Assembly (NCBI GenBank): GCA_007115705.1
Contig: QXEO01000143.1
Span: forward strand, 4,013,434-4,077,433
Reading direction: 5' to 3'
Length of the DNA: 64,000 bases
Source: Dactylis glomerata
Taxonomy: Eukaryota > Streptophyta > Magnoliopsida > Poales > Poaceae
A program made the position numbers and the translations under genes. Shown piece after piece: positions 1 through 11,349 of the stretch (position 1 is its first letter; each line of letters starts with the position of its first letter). Under the pieces are notes generated by a model. It saw only the letters and a program-made list of their open reading frames with translations. It was not told where the DNA came from and did no database searches.

Positions 1-777
1 TGTGAAAACAAAGGAAATAACATAAGTATCAACTCTAAATATGAAATATATCAATGAATAACAGTAAATTATGATACAAAATAGTGATGCAAAATGGACG
101 TATCACTCTACGCATCACGCATTCTGAAATGAGATAGTTGGGTATAAATTTGTTCCTTAGGTGAGACCTTAGTTCCTTTAGCTCAAATTATGTTGTCACT
201 ATTGTCGCACAATAGATCTTCATAGTAATAGCCAGCTTGGAACTACACCTAGTTTGATAACAAACTTCTTGACACAAATGCCCTTCTTTGCTACTTCTAA
301 AGCAACCATATACTCAACCTTTGTTGTAGAATCCATCACAATGTTTTAACTTTGGAACACATCCAAATCCATCATGGAACTTCCTTCCATTACATTGTGC
401 CACCTAAACATATAGCTAAAATTGAGATAAACTTAATTTGTATCTTGTGAAAAACTTAGTATCAATGTAACACTTTACAATGAACTATGTGTCACTTTGT
501 CATACATTATATATATCCTTAGTCCTTCCAAAGCACATAAGGATATCTTTACTATTGTACAGTGATCATCTTATGACATTTATCACTCTGGTATATGCTC
601 ATAACATTTAGAGCATAGGACATATCTAGATATGTACATATCACGGTATACATGATCGATCAAATCATTCATGTGGCTTCACTCATCAAGTGTCAAAAAA
701 ACCTGAATCTTGTTTCAACCTCTTCCATGCGGCAAGAACTTTTCTCGTCGTTTCCATATTGAACTTTATTCAATATT

Positions 778-1965
778 TCATCTATGTACGTTGGCATAAC
801 CATATTTGCACCTCAATCTATATTCATAGACATCAATACCCAATATTTTGGTTTTGCCTAAGTCTTTCATTGAAAATCTAATTTTAATGAAAATCTTAAC
901 CCGTGTCAATAAAAGATACTCCCTCCGACCCATAATACTCTTCGTTAATTCAGATGTATCTAGAGACATTTTAGTCATAGATACATCCGTATTTGCGAAG
1001 AGTAATATGGGTCGGAGGGAGTACATCATTTCCAATTAACAATATGTCTTCTACATAATGTACTGGAAATATGTCTCAGCGCTCCCACTTAATTTCTTGC
1101 AAATGCAAGCATATTCATCGTCTCTGATGAAGTTTGCATGCCTTTTAGCATCCTTTGAATTTACAAAACCCATTGGACCATGTCATGTACATGTCCTAGG
1201 TAACCATTCTATTAGAAGAATGTTGTTTTGTTTGTTCAACTAACATATACCAAACTTGGCATATGTAGTGGTTGCTACAATAATCCGTCCAAACAAAATA
1301 TCGCTATGAAAGATCAAATCTTGTCACAGTCAACTCCTTGAACACAATCGTAAACTCTTTTAACGATGTGTCGACTACTTCGTAGATGCAAAAACATCCA
1401 TGTCTGTTTATAGATCCAAATACATTCATTAGGCTTCATGCCTTTTTGAGGGTCTTCCAAGTTCAGAAACTTGGTTTCTCGTATATGGAACTATCACGGG
1501 TTTTATGGCTTCTAGCCATTTGACGGAGTCAGGGCCCATCATTGCTTCTTTGCATGTAGTCGGTTCATCATTGTCAAACAACAATGATTCATTCTCAAAT
1601 CTAACTATTTGATTATTTCCTGACTCACGCGGTTCAATAGGAACTTAGATCTCAGTGACCACAACCTTTGAAGTATGACAGCCATGCGCATTGTGGCCAC
1701 CTCTGGGACACTTCCCAGCGCTGCGCTACTCAGCACATATAGCTTAGGTTCAATAACCCAATCAAAGTTCTATTGTCCTCCCACTTAACTTTTTGCGAAA
1801 AATTCCTTCTCAAGAAACTTGACGTTTTCAGCGACAAACACTTTTGTCTTCAGTGTTCTGGAGGAATACCCAATAGTTACTTTGGGATAACCTACAAAGA
1901 TGTATTTATCCAACTTTGGTTGTAAACATTTTACATATGCCTAGCATACCAAAATTTTAGAAAAG
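778..1965 (-). pseudogene. Remnants of Copia integrase C-terminus and reverse transcriptase
   Basis: Three blocks of Copia pol are recognisable on the minus strand. About 1780-1960 encodes the chromodomain-like end of integrase (FVGYPKVTIGYSSRTLKTKV and KFLEKEFF). About 1490-1560 encodes the start of reverse transcriptase (MGPDSVKWLEAIKPVI). About 780-916 encodes the palm-distal part (IRFSMKDLGKTKILGIDVY). Their order is right for Copia, but stops and shifts separate them, and a MITE splits the last block. The segments between are too decayed to translate. Confidence 0.75.
919..1021. mobile_element. Stowaway MITE, 103 bp
   Basis: The element starts CTCCCTCCGACCCATA and ends with the inverted CGGAGGGAG, with TA on both sides (917-918 and 1022-1023). 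This is the Tc1/mariner-type signature of Stowaway. The long inverted repeats fold almost end to end. It lies inside the decayed Copia reverse transcriptase, so it inserted after that element. A second member of the same length is at 42346-42448. Confidence 0.95.
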
Positions 1966-4900
1966 ACAACTTGGGTTTTATCCCATGTCATAACTCATAT
2001 GGTGTCATTTCAACAGATCATGATGGCGCTCTTTTCAGTGTAAAAGCAGTAGTCTCTAAAGCTTTATCCTTAAAATATAATGGCAGTTTTATAAACAACA
2101 CCTTTGATCCAACGATGTCAAACAAAGTTTGATTTCATCTCTCGAACACTCCATACTCCTATGGTGTCTCGGGAAATACAAGTCTATGGAACGCTTCCTC
2201 AACTTTTAGGTGTTTGCTAAACTTGTAACTCAAATATATTCCTTTATGATCAAATCATAAATTATTTATTATCTTGTTACAAGGATTTTCCACTTCATCT
2301 AGAAATACTTTGAACATTTTTCAAATATTTCATGCTTCTTCCTTATCAAGTAAATATACACATATATCTACTCGAATCATCGGTTGAAGTAAATGAAGTT
2401 CAAAGATTCACCACTCACGACTACACATAATGGACTATATACATCAACATGTACAACATCCACTAATTTAGTCGTCCGTTCTTCTTTGGCCTATGAACGG
2501 AGTTTTAATCATCTCTAGGAAATTCTCACAAGTGTCAATTGATTCAAAATCAAAAGGCTCCAGAATTCCATCAATATGGAGCTCCTTCATGTTTTCTTTC
2601 CAATATGATTTAAACGGTGGTGTCACTCATAAGTGATCTTCTAATCATTTGTCTTGAGACTTTTTTTTAGCATCAGTGTTATGGATGTGAATTTCTCCAA
2701 CAAGATAAGCGTTCATCCATCTTTTATGAATGCGGTAATAATTTGAACAACCATTGTTCTCATAATACCTGAACAAAATAACAATTATTAAAACAAATCT
2801 TGAAGGCTAGGTTCAATTCCAATGAAACACAATAACACTTTATTTGTTTTCGATGAGAATCATCCCATATTCATTTACTAGTTAATTAGGCCATTGTAGT
2901 TCTTGTATTGCGTTGTTCTATATGACAGTTCATACCAACCAATTTAGTATCAAATACCCAAGAACCACATTGTTTTAACAAGCAACGAATACACCCATAA
3001 CATGTATATCTTCTATATACCTGAGCTAGACATTTCCAGTCTTTTCTTTTCTGCCAGAATAAATTTTGGATTCTCTTTTAGCAATTCTTTTCCTTTCTAG
3101 AAGAATCTATCAACATCAATAGTGGTGCCATACACATGGCACATAGTTCAAGGCATGATTAGTCAAACACTAATACCCTTGGACTCGCACTTTGAAGTAG
3201 ATCACCATTATCAAATATTTGGCATTCTTCCAAATTCCATTCTTTAGTAATCTTTTAGTGTAGTAAACATTTTACCTACATCTTCTATTCATCCTATCAT
3301 GACAACTTGCATGATCAAGCTACTATAGCTCATGAGGACGAATTGTGAGTATAATGTTAGTTCCTAAAACCATTTTAGGAGATCTGGATGCCTAGCGTCT
3401 ATAATCTTTACACATTCTCATACAATATGAGAACATGTGTCTTACTAAATTATACTCTATCACATTGCAACCAACATTGTTTCAGATATCACAATATCTT
3501 CCACACATGATAGTTTATGAAACAATTCTTTCAACTCCTAGATAACCTTGATACTAAAAACAACTTTTGAATATCAAGGATCATGGAGGCAAGTGTGATA
3601 CTTAGATACTAACACTAGAATTGTTACTCTTGATTTAATACTACTTATTAAAATTCATTGAGTAAACAAGGTTTGCTAAAAGTTTGCAATAGGACTTTAA
3701 ACTTTAGATTGACACTCAAACAATACGATACCAGTTCGTAAAGTTAGCATCTAGAATTCAATAGTTCTATCATCTCAATTATAGCTAATCGCAAGGTAGT
3801 AAACGGATGCCAATGACTACAACAAACTATTTAAATTCACTTTGATTTAGTTTATGATAAATTGAGTTCTATAATTAAAAATTACTAAGTGAACTCCCAC
3901 TTAAAAACAACATCCCTCTTAGTTTTCTTAAGTGATTACACGAACCAAATCCACTATACCACAACCGATCATCACGTGCAACGACATAGTTTTAAAGGCA
4001 AACATCACCATGTTCATCATATCAACCATATGACTCATGCTTAACCTTTCGGTTCGTGTTCCGAGGACATGTCTGCACATGCTAGGCTTGCCAAGTAGAA
4101 CCATAGCACTTGCGTGTGTAAAACTATCTTACACCCGTCGTTTGTGAACGTAGAGTCTATCACACTCGATCATCACGTGGTGTCTCGAAACGAAGAACTT
4201 TCTTGACGGTGCATGCTATGGAAGAACACATTTTTATCTTAATATTTATGTGAGAGGGATCATCTTATAATGCTACCGCGTGATCAAATCTAAGCAAAAT
4301 AAGATGCATAAAAGGATAAACATCATATGCAAATATAATGTGATATGATATGGTCCTTCACGCATTCGATCTCCATCTTGTGCGTCATGGCATGATCTCC
4401 ATCATTCCACTGGCGTAGCATCAAGGTCCATGGCGCGCACCTTGATTGTTTTCCTCCATTACAATATATCGCTTGGATATATATATTCAGCACGCAGGCC
4501 ATAAAATGAAAAGACAACCATATGGCTCCTGCCGGTTGTTTATAACTTACAAAAATGATCATTGCATACAATTTGTAACATAAATAATTTAACCATATCA
4601 CATCACATGCCCTGCAAAAACAAGTTAGACGCTTCTAATTTGTCTTGCATATTTTACGTGGTTTGGGGCTTTCTAGGAAGAACTGTTCTTACCTACGAAC
4701 ATGTAACCACAATGGTGATAAAAATATTATTAACGACTCTTTGTAAAATAGATCATAACTATAGTGGGAGAAACATGCACCTGCAAAGCCACATATGTCG
4801 AAGCATGTCAAGTGTGGGACAAGTCTCGTGAACGCAGTCACGTAATGTTAGTCTCGGGCAGCTTCAATCCCACTATGCCACTATGATCCAATAATACAAA

Positions 4901-4974
4901 AAATAGCAATAACATGATCATCAACGCCCACATCTCCATGTGTTCTAATCGTGCATACTAACTACGCATAGAGA
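1966..4974 (-). other. Decayed Copia internal region (integrase, protease, gag)
   Basis: This stretch holds no open frame of note. By position it is the rest of the Angela-like gag-pol on the minus strand. A fragment near 2130-2160 still reads like the integrase core end (tyrosine-glycine-valine beside phenylalanine-glutamate-arginine). No other gene is visible on either strand. Confidence 0.6.
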
Positions 4975-4988
4975 TGGCTCTGATACCA
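4975..4988 (-). other. Primer-binding site (tRNA-iMet type) of the Angela-like element
   Basis: On the minus strand the bases read TGGTATCAGAGCCA. The first twelve are complementary to the 3' end of plant initiator tRNA-Met. It starts one base after the LTR terminal CA, the normal layout for this group. Confidence 0.9.
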
Positions 4989-4989
4989 C

Positions 4990-6628
4990 TGATGGGTTCG
5001 TAGCATAGAAAACAAAAAAATTCCTACGCATGAACACAAAACTAGCCAAGAAAACTCTACGAGATGGTAGCAATGATTAACTAACCCTCGAAGACCGGAA
5101 GCGGGGATTACGTTCCCGCACAAACATTGCCGATGAAGACTCGATGAAGACGCACGTAGTCGACGTAGTCGTTCACTTGACGTAGTCGTTCACTTGACAA
5201 TCTTACGATCGTGTACAAGGCGCCACATCCGGCGGCGCCTCCGTACTCGGTCACACGTACGGTTTGTCGTCGTCTCCTCCACGCCCTCGGTCCAGCGGGG
5301 CAGCGAAAGAAGGGATCCGCCGGACACTCCAACACCACTTCAACTAAGTGTATGAAATCGAACTATAATTTCGGCAGAGCTTCGCTAAGCAATGTCGACG
5401 TTGGAGCAGCAACTATGGGAGGAAGGGAGGGATCAAGAAGTGTGAGAATAGGGAGAAGAAGGCTCCTTTTATAGGAGAGGAGGTGGCAGCCCCTTCTTCA
5501 TGGTGGTAACCCCCTCTTCATGGTGGTAACCCCCTCTTCATGGTGGTAACCCCCATTTTAATTTTGCATGACATTCGTGCTAATTAAAACTCACACTAAT
5601 TGAATTAATAAAACATTTTTATTTCTTTAATATTTGTTAATTCAATCAATTAACAAACATTAACAAAAACCCCTTTGAGTTATTTCGATATGCCAAAACA
5701 GTTTTGGCACTTTTCTGAAACAACCCTCATGTTGTCCTGTAATTCGATCAGAGTATCGTATCCACTCAAAAACAACGACAAACCTTAAGTGTGTCACCCT
5801 ACGGTTCGTGAATAACATGGACATGATCGAGATTCCTCTCTGATCAATAATCATCAGCAGGATCTGGAAATCCATGATGACTCCCAGTTACTCGACGATG
5901 ATCTAGTGATCGTGTGAACCATTAACGAACATAATCAATTCCTTTTGTCTCACGATATTATTACTTGTCTGAGATACGATCATTCGGTATCAACCATAAC
6001 TAGTTCGATCTCGTTCCCAACAAGTCTCTTTACTCGTTCCGTGATAATGCATTCTTGTGACCTAGTCACATGCTTGCAAGCGGTGTCAATGCAATATCAC
6101 CGAGAGGGCCCAGAGAATATCTTTCCGTCATCCGTATGGACAAATCCCACTCTTGATCCATGAGCCTCAACTAATACTTTCAGAGTACCCAAATCAACCT
6201 TTATAATCACCCTGTTATAGTGTGACGTTTGATATCATCAAAGCACTCTTCCGGTATCAGTGATTAACATGATCTCATGGTCTAAGGATTAGAACTACTT
6301 CGTATGAGTTTGATATAGCAATGAAACTTGATGACTTGATCGTATTGCTATTCTTACTATGGGTGTGAGTGTTCATCACATCATTCTTCTAATAATATGA
6401 CCCCGTTATTAACAACATCCAATGTTCATGATCAGGAAACCTTGATCATCAGTTAATCAATGAGCTAGTATGAAAGAGAGGCTTTACTAGGAACCTTTTG
6501 GTTTATTAATCACACATGTATTAATGTTTCCGATTAATACAATTCTAGCATGAGAAATAAACATTTATCATAAACATGGAATATGTTAATAACCACTTTA
6601 TTATTGCCTCTCGGGCATATTCCCTTCA
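4990..6628 (-). repeat. Angela-like 5' LTR, about 1.64 kb
   Basis: The LTR begins (minus strand) TGAAGGGAATATGCCC at 6628 and ends CCCATCA at 4990. The TG..CA ends, length and internal phrases fit Angela LTRs. A TATA-like CTATAAAAGG lies near 5466-5475 on the minus strand, and a 20-bp minisatellite lies just upstream of it. The partner LTR is not in the window, so the copy cannot be dated. Confidence 0.85.
5501..5554. repeat. 20-bp minisatellite in the LTR, 2.7 copies
   Basis: TGGTGGTAACCCCCTCTTCA is repeated head to tail at 5501 and 5521, with a partial third copy to 5554. It lies upstream of the LTR TATA-like box (minus sense), so it adds to promoter-proximal DNA. Confidence 0.9.
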
Positions 6629-6655
6629 TTATCTGCCCGCATCAAGCTAATTTTC

Positions 6656-6673
6656 TGGCGTCGTTGCCGGGGA
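6656..6673 (+). other. Primer-binding site of element A (tRNA-Asp type, one mismatch)
   Basis: TGGCGTCGTTGCCGGGGA matches the complement of plant tRNA-Asp 3' end except at position 6 (T for C). It lies 11 bases after the LTR end. Element C has the perfect form and element D has A at the same position. Confidence 0.85.
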
Positions 6674-6824
6674 AAAAGAAGACTTCTGCAAGGGGAGTTT
6701 CACACGCACATCCTTTACTTTGTTTATTGTTTTGCTTTATTTTATTTTTGCTTGCATCTTTTTATCAAAAATACAAAAAATTTAGTTTCCTTTATAGTTG
6801 TTACTTTATTACTCTTAGTTCATT

Positions 6825-7417
6825 ATGTTGTTCCCTAAGTATGTTTTGGAGGATCTTTCAGTAGGTAGTGGTTCTATTATTGGGAAAAGTAACATTGAGG
6901 AGTTCTTTAATCATCTTAGCATGCATAAAGATTTTGAGGATAAATCTTTGGCTGAGCTCGCTCCTAGTTATGAATTTGCTTCTGCTTATTTAGTTCACAT
7001 GTTGGAAGCTAGGTTTGTTAACCTCAATCCTTTTATGCAACAAATGTTTCTTAAGCTTCATGATATCAAAGACTCTGGAAAGGAAGATTTTATCTTGAAG
7101 ACTTTGCGTACAGAATTTAGAGATGTTGCTATTGAAGCTAGGAAAGTTTTTGAGCGTTTTAATATGCTTGGCGCACCTGTTAATGTTGTTGGTACAAACA
7201 ATGAAGATTTCAAAGTACCAATTCCTTGCAAACTTGTAGGATTGCATGAAGCTTTGGAAAAAAATTCGATTGGATTTGTCCTGAAAACCCTTTTGATGAA
7301 AGTAGTGTACCAAAGCATGATCACAAGGGATCCTCAAAAACTCATTTGGACACAATTCAATTCATTGTTGAAAAGACTTCTGCAATTGATCTTAATGCGT
7401 CATTTGATATTACTTGA
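6825..7417 (+). pseudogene. Element A ORF, unknown protein with one frameshift
   Basis: The reading frame starts with MLFPKYVLEDL at 6825 and runs about 145 codons. It then needs a one-base shift near 7262-7275 (an A run) to continue as ICPENPFDESS... and stop at 7415-7417. The shifted frame is supported because it ends in D-I-T-stop just before the block at 7431, exactly as element D's ORF does. Without the shift translation would run in the wrong frame to 7475. The protein is acidic and helical-looking, with no zinc knuckle and no domain I recognise. It occupies the gag position, so it may be a divergent gag or gag replacement; that is inference. Confidence 0.6.
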
Positions 7418-7430
7418 TTTGCACCTTTCT

Positions 7431-7480
7431 GCGCCTAGCTCAAAGGCGTTAAAGAAAAGCACTCTTGGGAGATAACCCAT
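7431..7480 (+). other. Conserved post-ORF block of element A
   Basis: The block begins GCGCCTAGCTCAAAGGCG, a small hairpin (CGCCT/AGGCG), and ends TGGGAGATAACCCA, which can pair TGGG with CCCA. The same 49 nucleotides occur without change in C (21300) and D (50814-50862, minus). Its place right after the stop codon is the same in all three. Confidence 0.8.
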
Positions 7481-7522
7481 TATTTTACTTTCAGTTCTTT
7501 TTCTTTTATTTGAGTCTTGGAA

Positions 7523-7542
7523 GTTATTACTAATGTAATAAC
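7523..7542 (+). other. Stem-loop with covarying pair, element A copy
   Basis: GTTATTAC and GTAATAAC form a perfect 8-bp stem around a 4-nt loop. C and D carry GTCATTAC/GTAATGAC at the same place, so the third pair is U-A here and C-G there, with pairing kept. Confidence 0.75.
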
Positions 7543-10336
7543 CGCTCCTTATCCTTTTTATTTTGTTGTTGTGTCAAGAGAAATCTCTAATTTGAGTGAG
7601 GTAAGATTTGGGGATGTTGCTGTCCTGAAACAGATTTTGGTGCTGCACCGTAAAAATTCATGAAAATTCTCAGAATATCTTTTTGACCTGAAAATTCTTA
7701 TTCATATGCCCCAGGTTATATTCAAACTTTCATTAGTTTTACTCTTTTTGATTTGAGAAACAGAAAACCCTCGAAAAAATCGACCTTTGTCAGCTGTTCT
7801 GTTTTGATAGAATTCTGTCACTATTTGTGTTTGCCTCTCGATCGCTTTCTTTTTTAGTTCTTTTGATCACGGAAATTTTGGGGAAGTTGCTACAGTAGTA
7901 TATGCTTTATATGTGGTGGTTTTGAGTTGAAATATGAAGTAAAAAGGGGTTGATTCATTATTATGCTTACACTAATGTTGCTAATAGAATTGTGTTGAGT
8001 TTTGTATGAAGGAAGTTTTCAAGTGTAGGGATTGGAGAATGATGAGATGAGTTGAAGAATAGACAAAAGCTCAAGCTTGGGGATGCCCATGCACCCCAAG
8101 AAATATCCAAGAGGTACAAGCATCAAAGCTTGGGGATGCCCCCGAGGCACCCCTTCTTCATCGGCAAAAATCAGGTCACCTTTCAACACACTATATTTTT
8201 ATTGCTTCATGCACTATGCATTTTTCTTGGAGCATCTTTACTTTAGTTTTCAGTTTTGTTTAGTTTTTTTTGCTGAAATAAATGGTTGGACCCCAACAAA
8301 TTTCTTTTGGAGAAGTTGCCTTGCTTTTCATTTGCCAAGGACACTCCGTTTTTCACTCTTATCGTTCAACGAGTGTTCTCTTTTTCTAGAACTGCGTTTA
8401 GCTTTTGTTTTTCGCCTTGATTTTTGTTCAGATCTTGTTTCATCTTTATATCAAGGTGTATTTTGACCTCTGGTCTATGTTGGTATTCATCAAAAGAGTT
8501 GTTTCAAAAAGGTTCGAATGGTGTTGGAAAAGAGAAAAAGTTTGATGCAAAAAAGTGGTACAAAAAGGAGCTTGTTTAGACTGCGGCTTAGACTTTTGCA
8601 TGTCGTGCTTGATGTCGTTTTGATAGTATGCTTAGTGGTTTTATTGTAGCATGACTTGTCTCAAATGACTGAGATTGCTTAATGAGCCTTTGAAAAAATC
8701 ATGCGTTGTTTTTATTATTTGGAAGCATTAATTTGGTTTTCTCCTTGATGCTTTATTTGGGTTGACTTGGTGCATGCTTATACATGTTTGACTCATACAA
8801 AGTCGCGATAAGCCTTTATGATCATTTAGTTTTTGACTTTTGATGCCATCTTATGCTTCTCTTAATGATGTTTTGTTGCTATGCATGATTATGGCCGTTA
8901 TTGCTCTCTTAGTTGGTCGCTCCCAGTCTTTTGCTAGCCCTCATTTTGTACTGAGTATGAGCTCTACTCGTGCATCCAACTCCCAAAAACCAAGTTATTT
9001 CAATGTGTCCACCATACATACCTACTAGCAATTTGCTATTCCAAAGTACATTTGACTTGCTTTTATCTATCCTTCAAATTAAACTCTTTTGGTGTTATGC
9101 AAAAATTGGTCAGTAAAGCTCTCACGAACATGATGGCACAGTTTACTTTTCTCGCTTTTAATAATTTTGACATTGTGGCTCTCTTATGTTGAGTTGTTAT
9201 GCTTGCAAGTTATAAGTTGGAAATTAGCCAAACCATGCCGTCATGGGGTAAGTTTTCAATATTGCACTTCTTATTTGAGTTGATATCGTGATTTTTTGTT
9301 TATGGATACTCGCGATATGAAATAAGTAGGGAATCTTGCGGGATCATGGAGTTTGTATACGTGTTAGAGAAATGCCTGGGCCACCAATCTAAGCCATGCA
9401 TAATTCATGGTGGAAATTCACAGCATACCTATAGTGAACATTCGACGAGCATCTCAAAATAAAAAGCTATACCAATGGTAAATAAAAGAGATGCTGAGGT
9501 GTTCATTGTCTGTTTGTCCTGTCATTTTAATGTGGGCTTGTTCCATGTCATCGGGCACGGAGGTACCCCGTTGGCGGTTCTTGATGATACGTGTATACTT
9601 ACAATGACAAGAGCTTGCTTGGGACTCTAAGTCGAGTAGCATGAGGTTTGGGTATTCGTACTTCATGGGACACGAGGTTTTCAACTTATGATTTGTCAAG
9701 CATATGCTTCATAATTGTACTCGCATTAACTTTAACCATTCAAGATGCTTATGATGGGGGCAATGAGAGCTCAAAGCTAGTAAGTACCATAATTTTTGAA
9801 GGTTTATAAAACTTGCAATCACTGCTTCCCTCTGCGAAGGGCCTTTCTTTTTTACTTTTATGTTGAGTCTCCACCTTCTACCTTTATGCACCATCTAAGA
9901 GAGCATAGTTGTCATTCTGAGTTTAATGTGCATAGTCCCAAAGTTTATCATTGATTGATTCATGATTTTGGTTTCACTTGTTCTTAAATTATTTGTATCT
10001 AGTCGCCCTCTTAAACTTGAAGGTGTCCTATGCATTTATGTTTTGCTATTCCATGAAGGACAAGCTGAAAACCATTTGCTATGTTTTTCCATATGATTTG
10101 AACACACGTTTGACTTTCATTGTTTTATTTTCATGATCTTTCATTTGTGTTCTTTTTCATATTATAACATGGTTGTTAAGTTTCTTCTATCAAGATTATG
10201 TCTTTCATGCCCATGTTTTAAGTTCTTTGATCCCAGCACTCAATGCTTACATAGATGATCAAGATTGTGTTGGTGCATGTCACCTCAAAAATTATTCTTT
10301 TGTTATCACTTACCTACTCGAGGACGAGCAGGAGTT
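7543..10336 (+). other. Non-coding 3' internal region of element A
   Basis: No convincing protein is encoded. The stretch is colinear with C (21412-23849) and, inverted, with D and E. Landmarks are the palindromic GGTGCTGCACC near 7650 and two copies of AAGCTTGGGGATGC (8072-8085 and 8126-8139). An 11-bp-arm hairpin present in B, C and E is missing here: the sequence jumps near 9030-9060. Confidence 0.7.
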
Positions 10337-10350
10337 AAGCTTGGGGATGC
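10337..10350 (+). other. Polypurine tract of element A
   Basis: AAGCTTGGGGATGC lies one base before the 3' LTR start TGATACGTC at 10352. It is the expected plus-strand DNA primer. The identical 14-mer occurs twice more inside the element. Confidence 0.8.
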
Positions 10351-10351
10351 T

Positions 10352-11349
10352 TGATACGTCTCAAACGTATCTATAATTTTTGATGCTCCATGCTTGTTCT
10401 TTCACCATTTGCTTAGTGTTTTGTTACACTTCGTGGCATTTTTATGCATTTTCCGGAACTAACCTATTAACAAGATGCCACAGTGCTAGTTCCCTATTTT
10501 CTGCTGTTTTTGTGTTTCAGAAAAGTTACACAGGAAATATTCTCGAAATTGGACGAAACAAAAGCCGAACCTCCTAATATTTACCAAAGCTTCCAAAAGA
10601 CCGAAGAGGAGATGGAGAGGGGCCAGGGGCTAGCCTCACCACCAGGGGCGGGCCCAGCCCCTGGCCGCGCCGCCCTATGGTGAGGGCCCCCCTGGTCCAC
10701 TTCTGATGCTGCCCCTTCGCCTATAAAGACCCCCGACGGGAAAAACCTAAACACCCGATCAATTTTCCAGAAACACATCGTGATCTGCCGCCGTCATCGA
10801 CCCGAGATCGAGAGGGTCCAGAAGCTCTTCCCGGCACCCTGCCGGAGAGGGGAATCACCACCGGAGGTCTTCTTCATCGCCATGCTTGCCTCCGGCACGA
10901 TGAGTGAGTAGTCTACCTTGGACTATGGTTCCATAGCAGTAGCTAGATGGTTGTCTTCTCCACCATGTGCTTCATGTATAGATCTCGTGAGCTGCCTTAA
11001 ATGATCAAGATCATCTTTATGTAATTCTACGTGTTGTGTTTGTTGGGATCTGATGAATATTGGTGTTATGTTAAGTTGATGTGCTGAATATTATCTTATG
11101 TTATCTCTATGTTGTTTATGATCTTGCATGCTCTCCGTTGTTAGTAGCTATCTTGGCCAAGTAGATACTAGTGACTCCAAGAGGGGGTATTTATGCTCGA
11201 TAGTTGGGTTCATGCCTCTATTTAATCTGGGGGAGTGACAGAAACCTCTAAGGTTGTAGATGTGTTGTTGCCACTAGGGAGAAAACAACATTCTTGTGTC
11301 CAAGGACATTCGTTTTGTTTACATTACACACTTTTCTTAATGCAGTTAT
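10352..11349 (+). repeat. Element A 3' LTR, first part
   Basis: It starts TGATACGTCTCAAACGTATC. The U3 is shared with C, D and E. A TATA-like CCTATAAAGACC sits near 10720. The LTR breaks at 11349, where B is inserted behind the duplicated GTTAT. Confidence 0.9.

Larger units (their letters stand above)
1..6628 (-). mobile_element. Degenerate Angela-like Copia LTR retrotransposon, left end outside window
   Basis: Read on the minus strand this is LTR, primer site and a badly decayed gag-pol; the other LTR would lie left of position 1. The LTR (4990-6628) starts TGAAGGGAATATGCCC, the Angela-type start known from wheat and barley. It is followed by a TGGTATCAGAGCCA primer site (4975-4988). Copia pol fragments are readable around 800-1960. 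No long reading frame survives, so the copy is dead and old. It sits inside the 5' LTR of Gypsy-type element A: the 16 bases right of it (6629-6644) equal the last 16 bases of A's 3' LTR. Its 5-bp target duplication would be TTATC, but only the right copy is in view. Confidence 0.85.

Noticed and set aside
7418..7475. Reading A's ORF straight to 7475
   Set aside because: The tail would translate the conserved non-coding block; the shifted frame ends in D-I-T-stop as in D.
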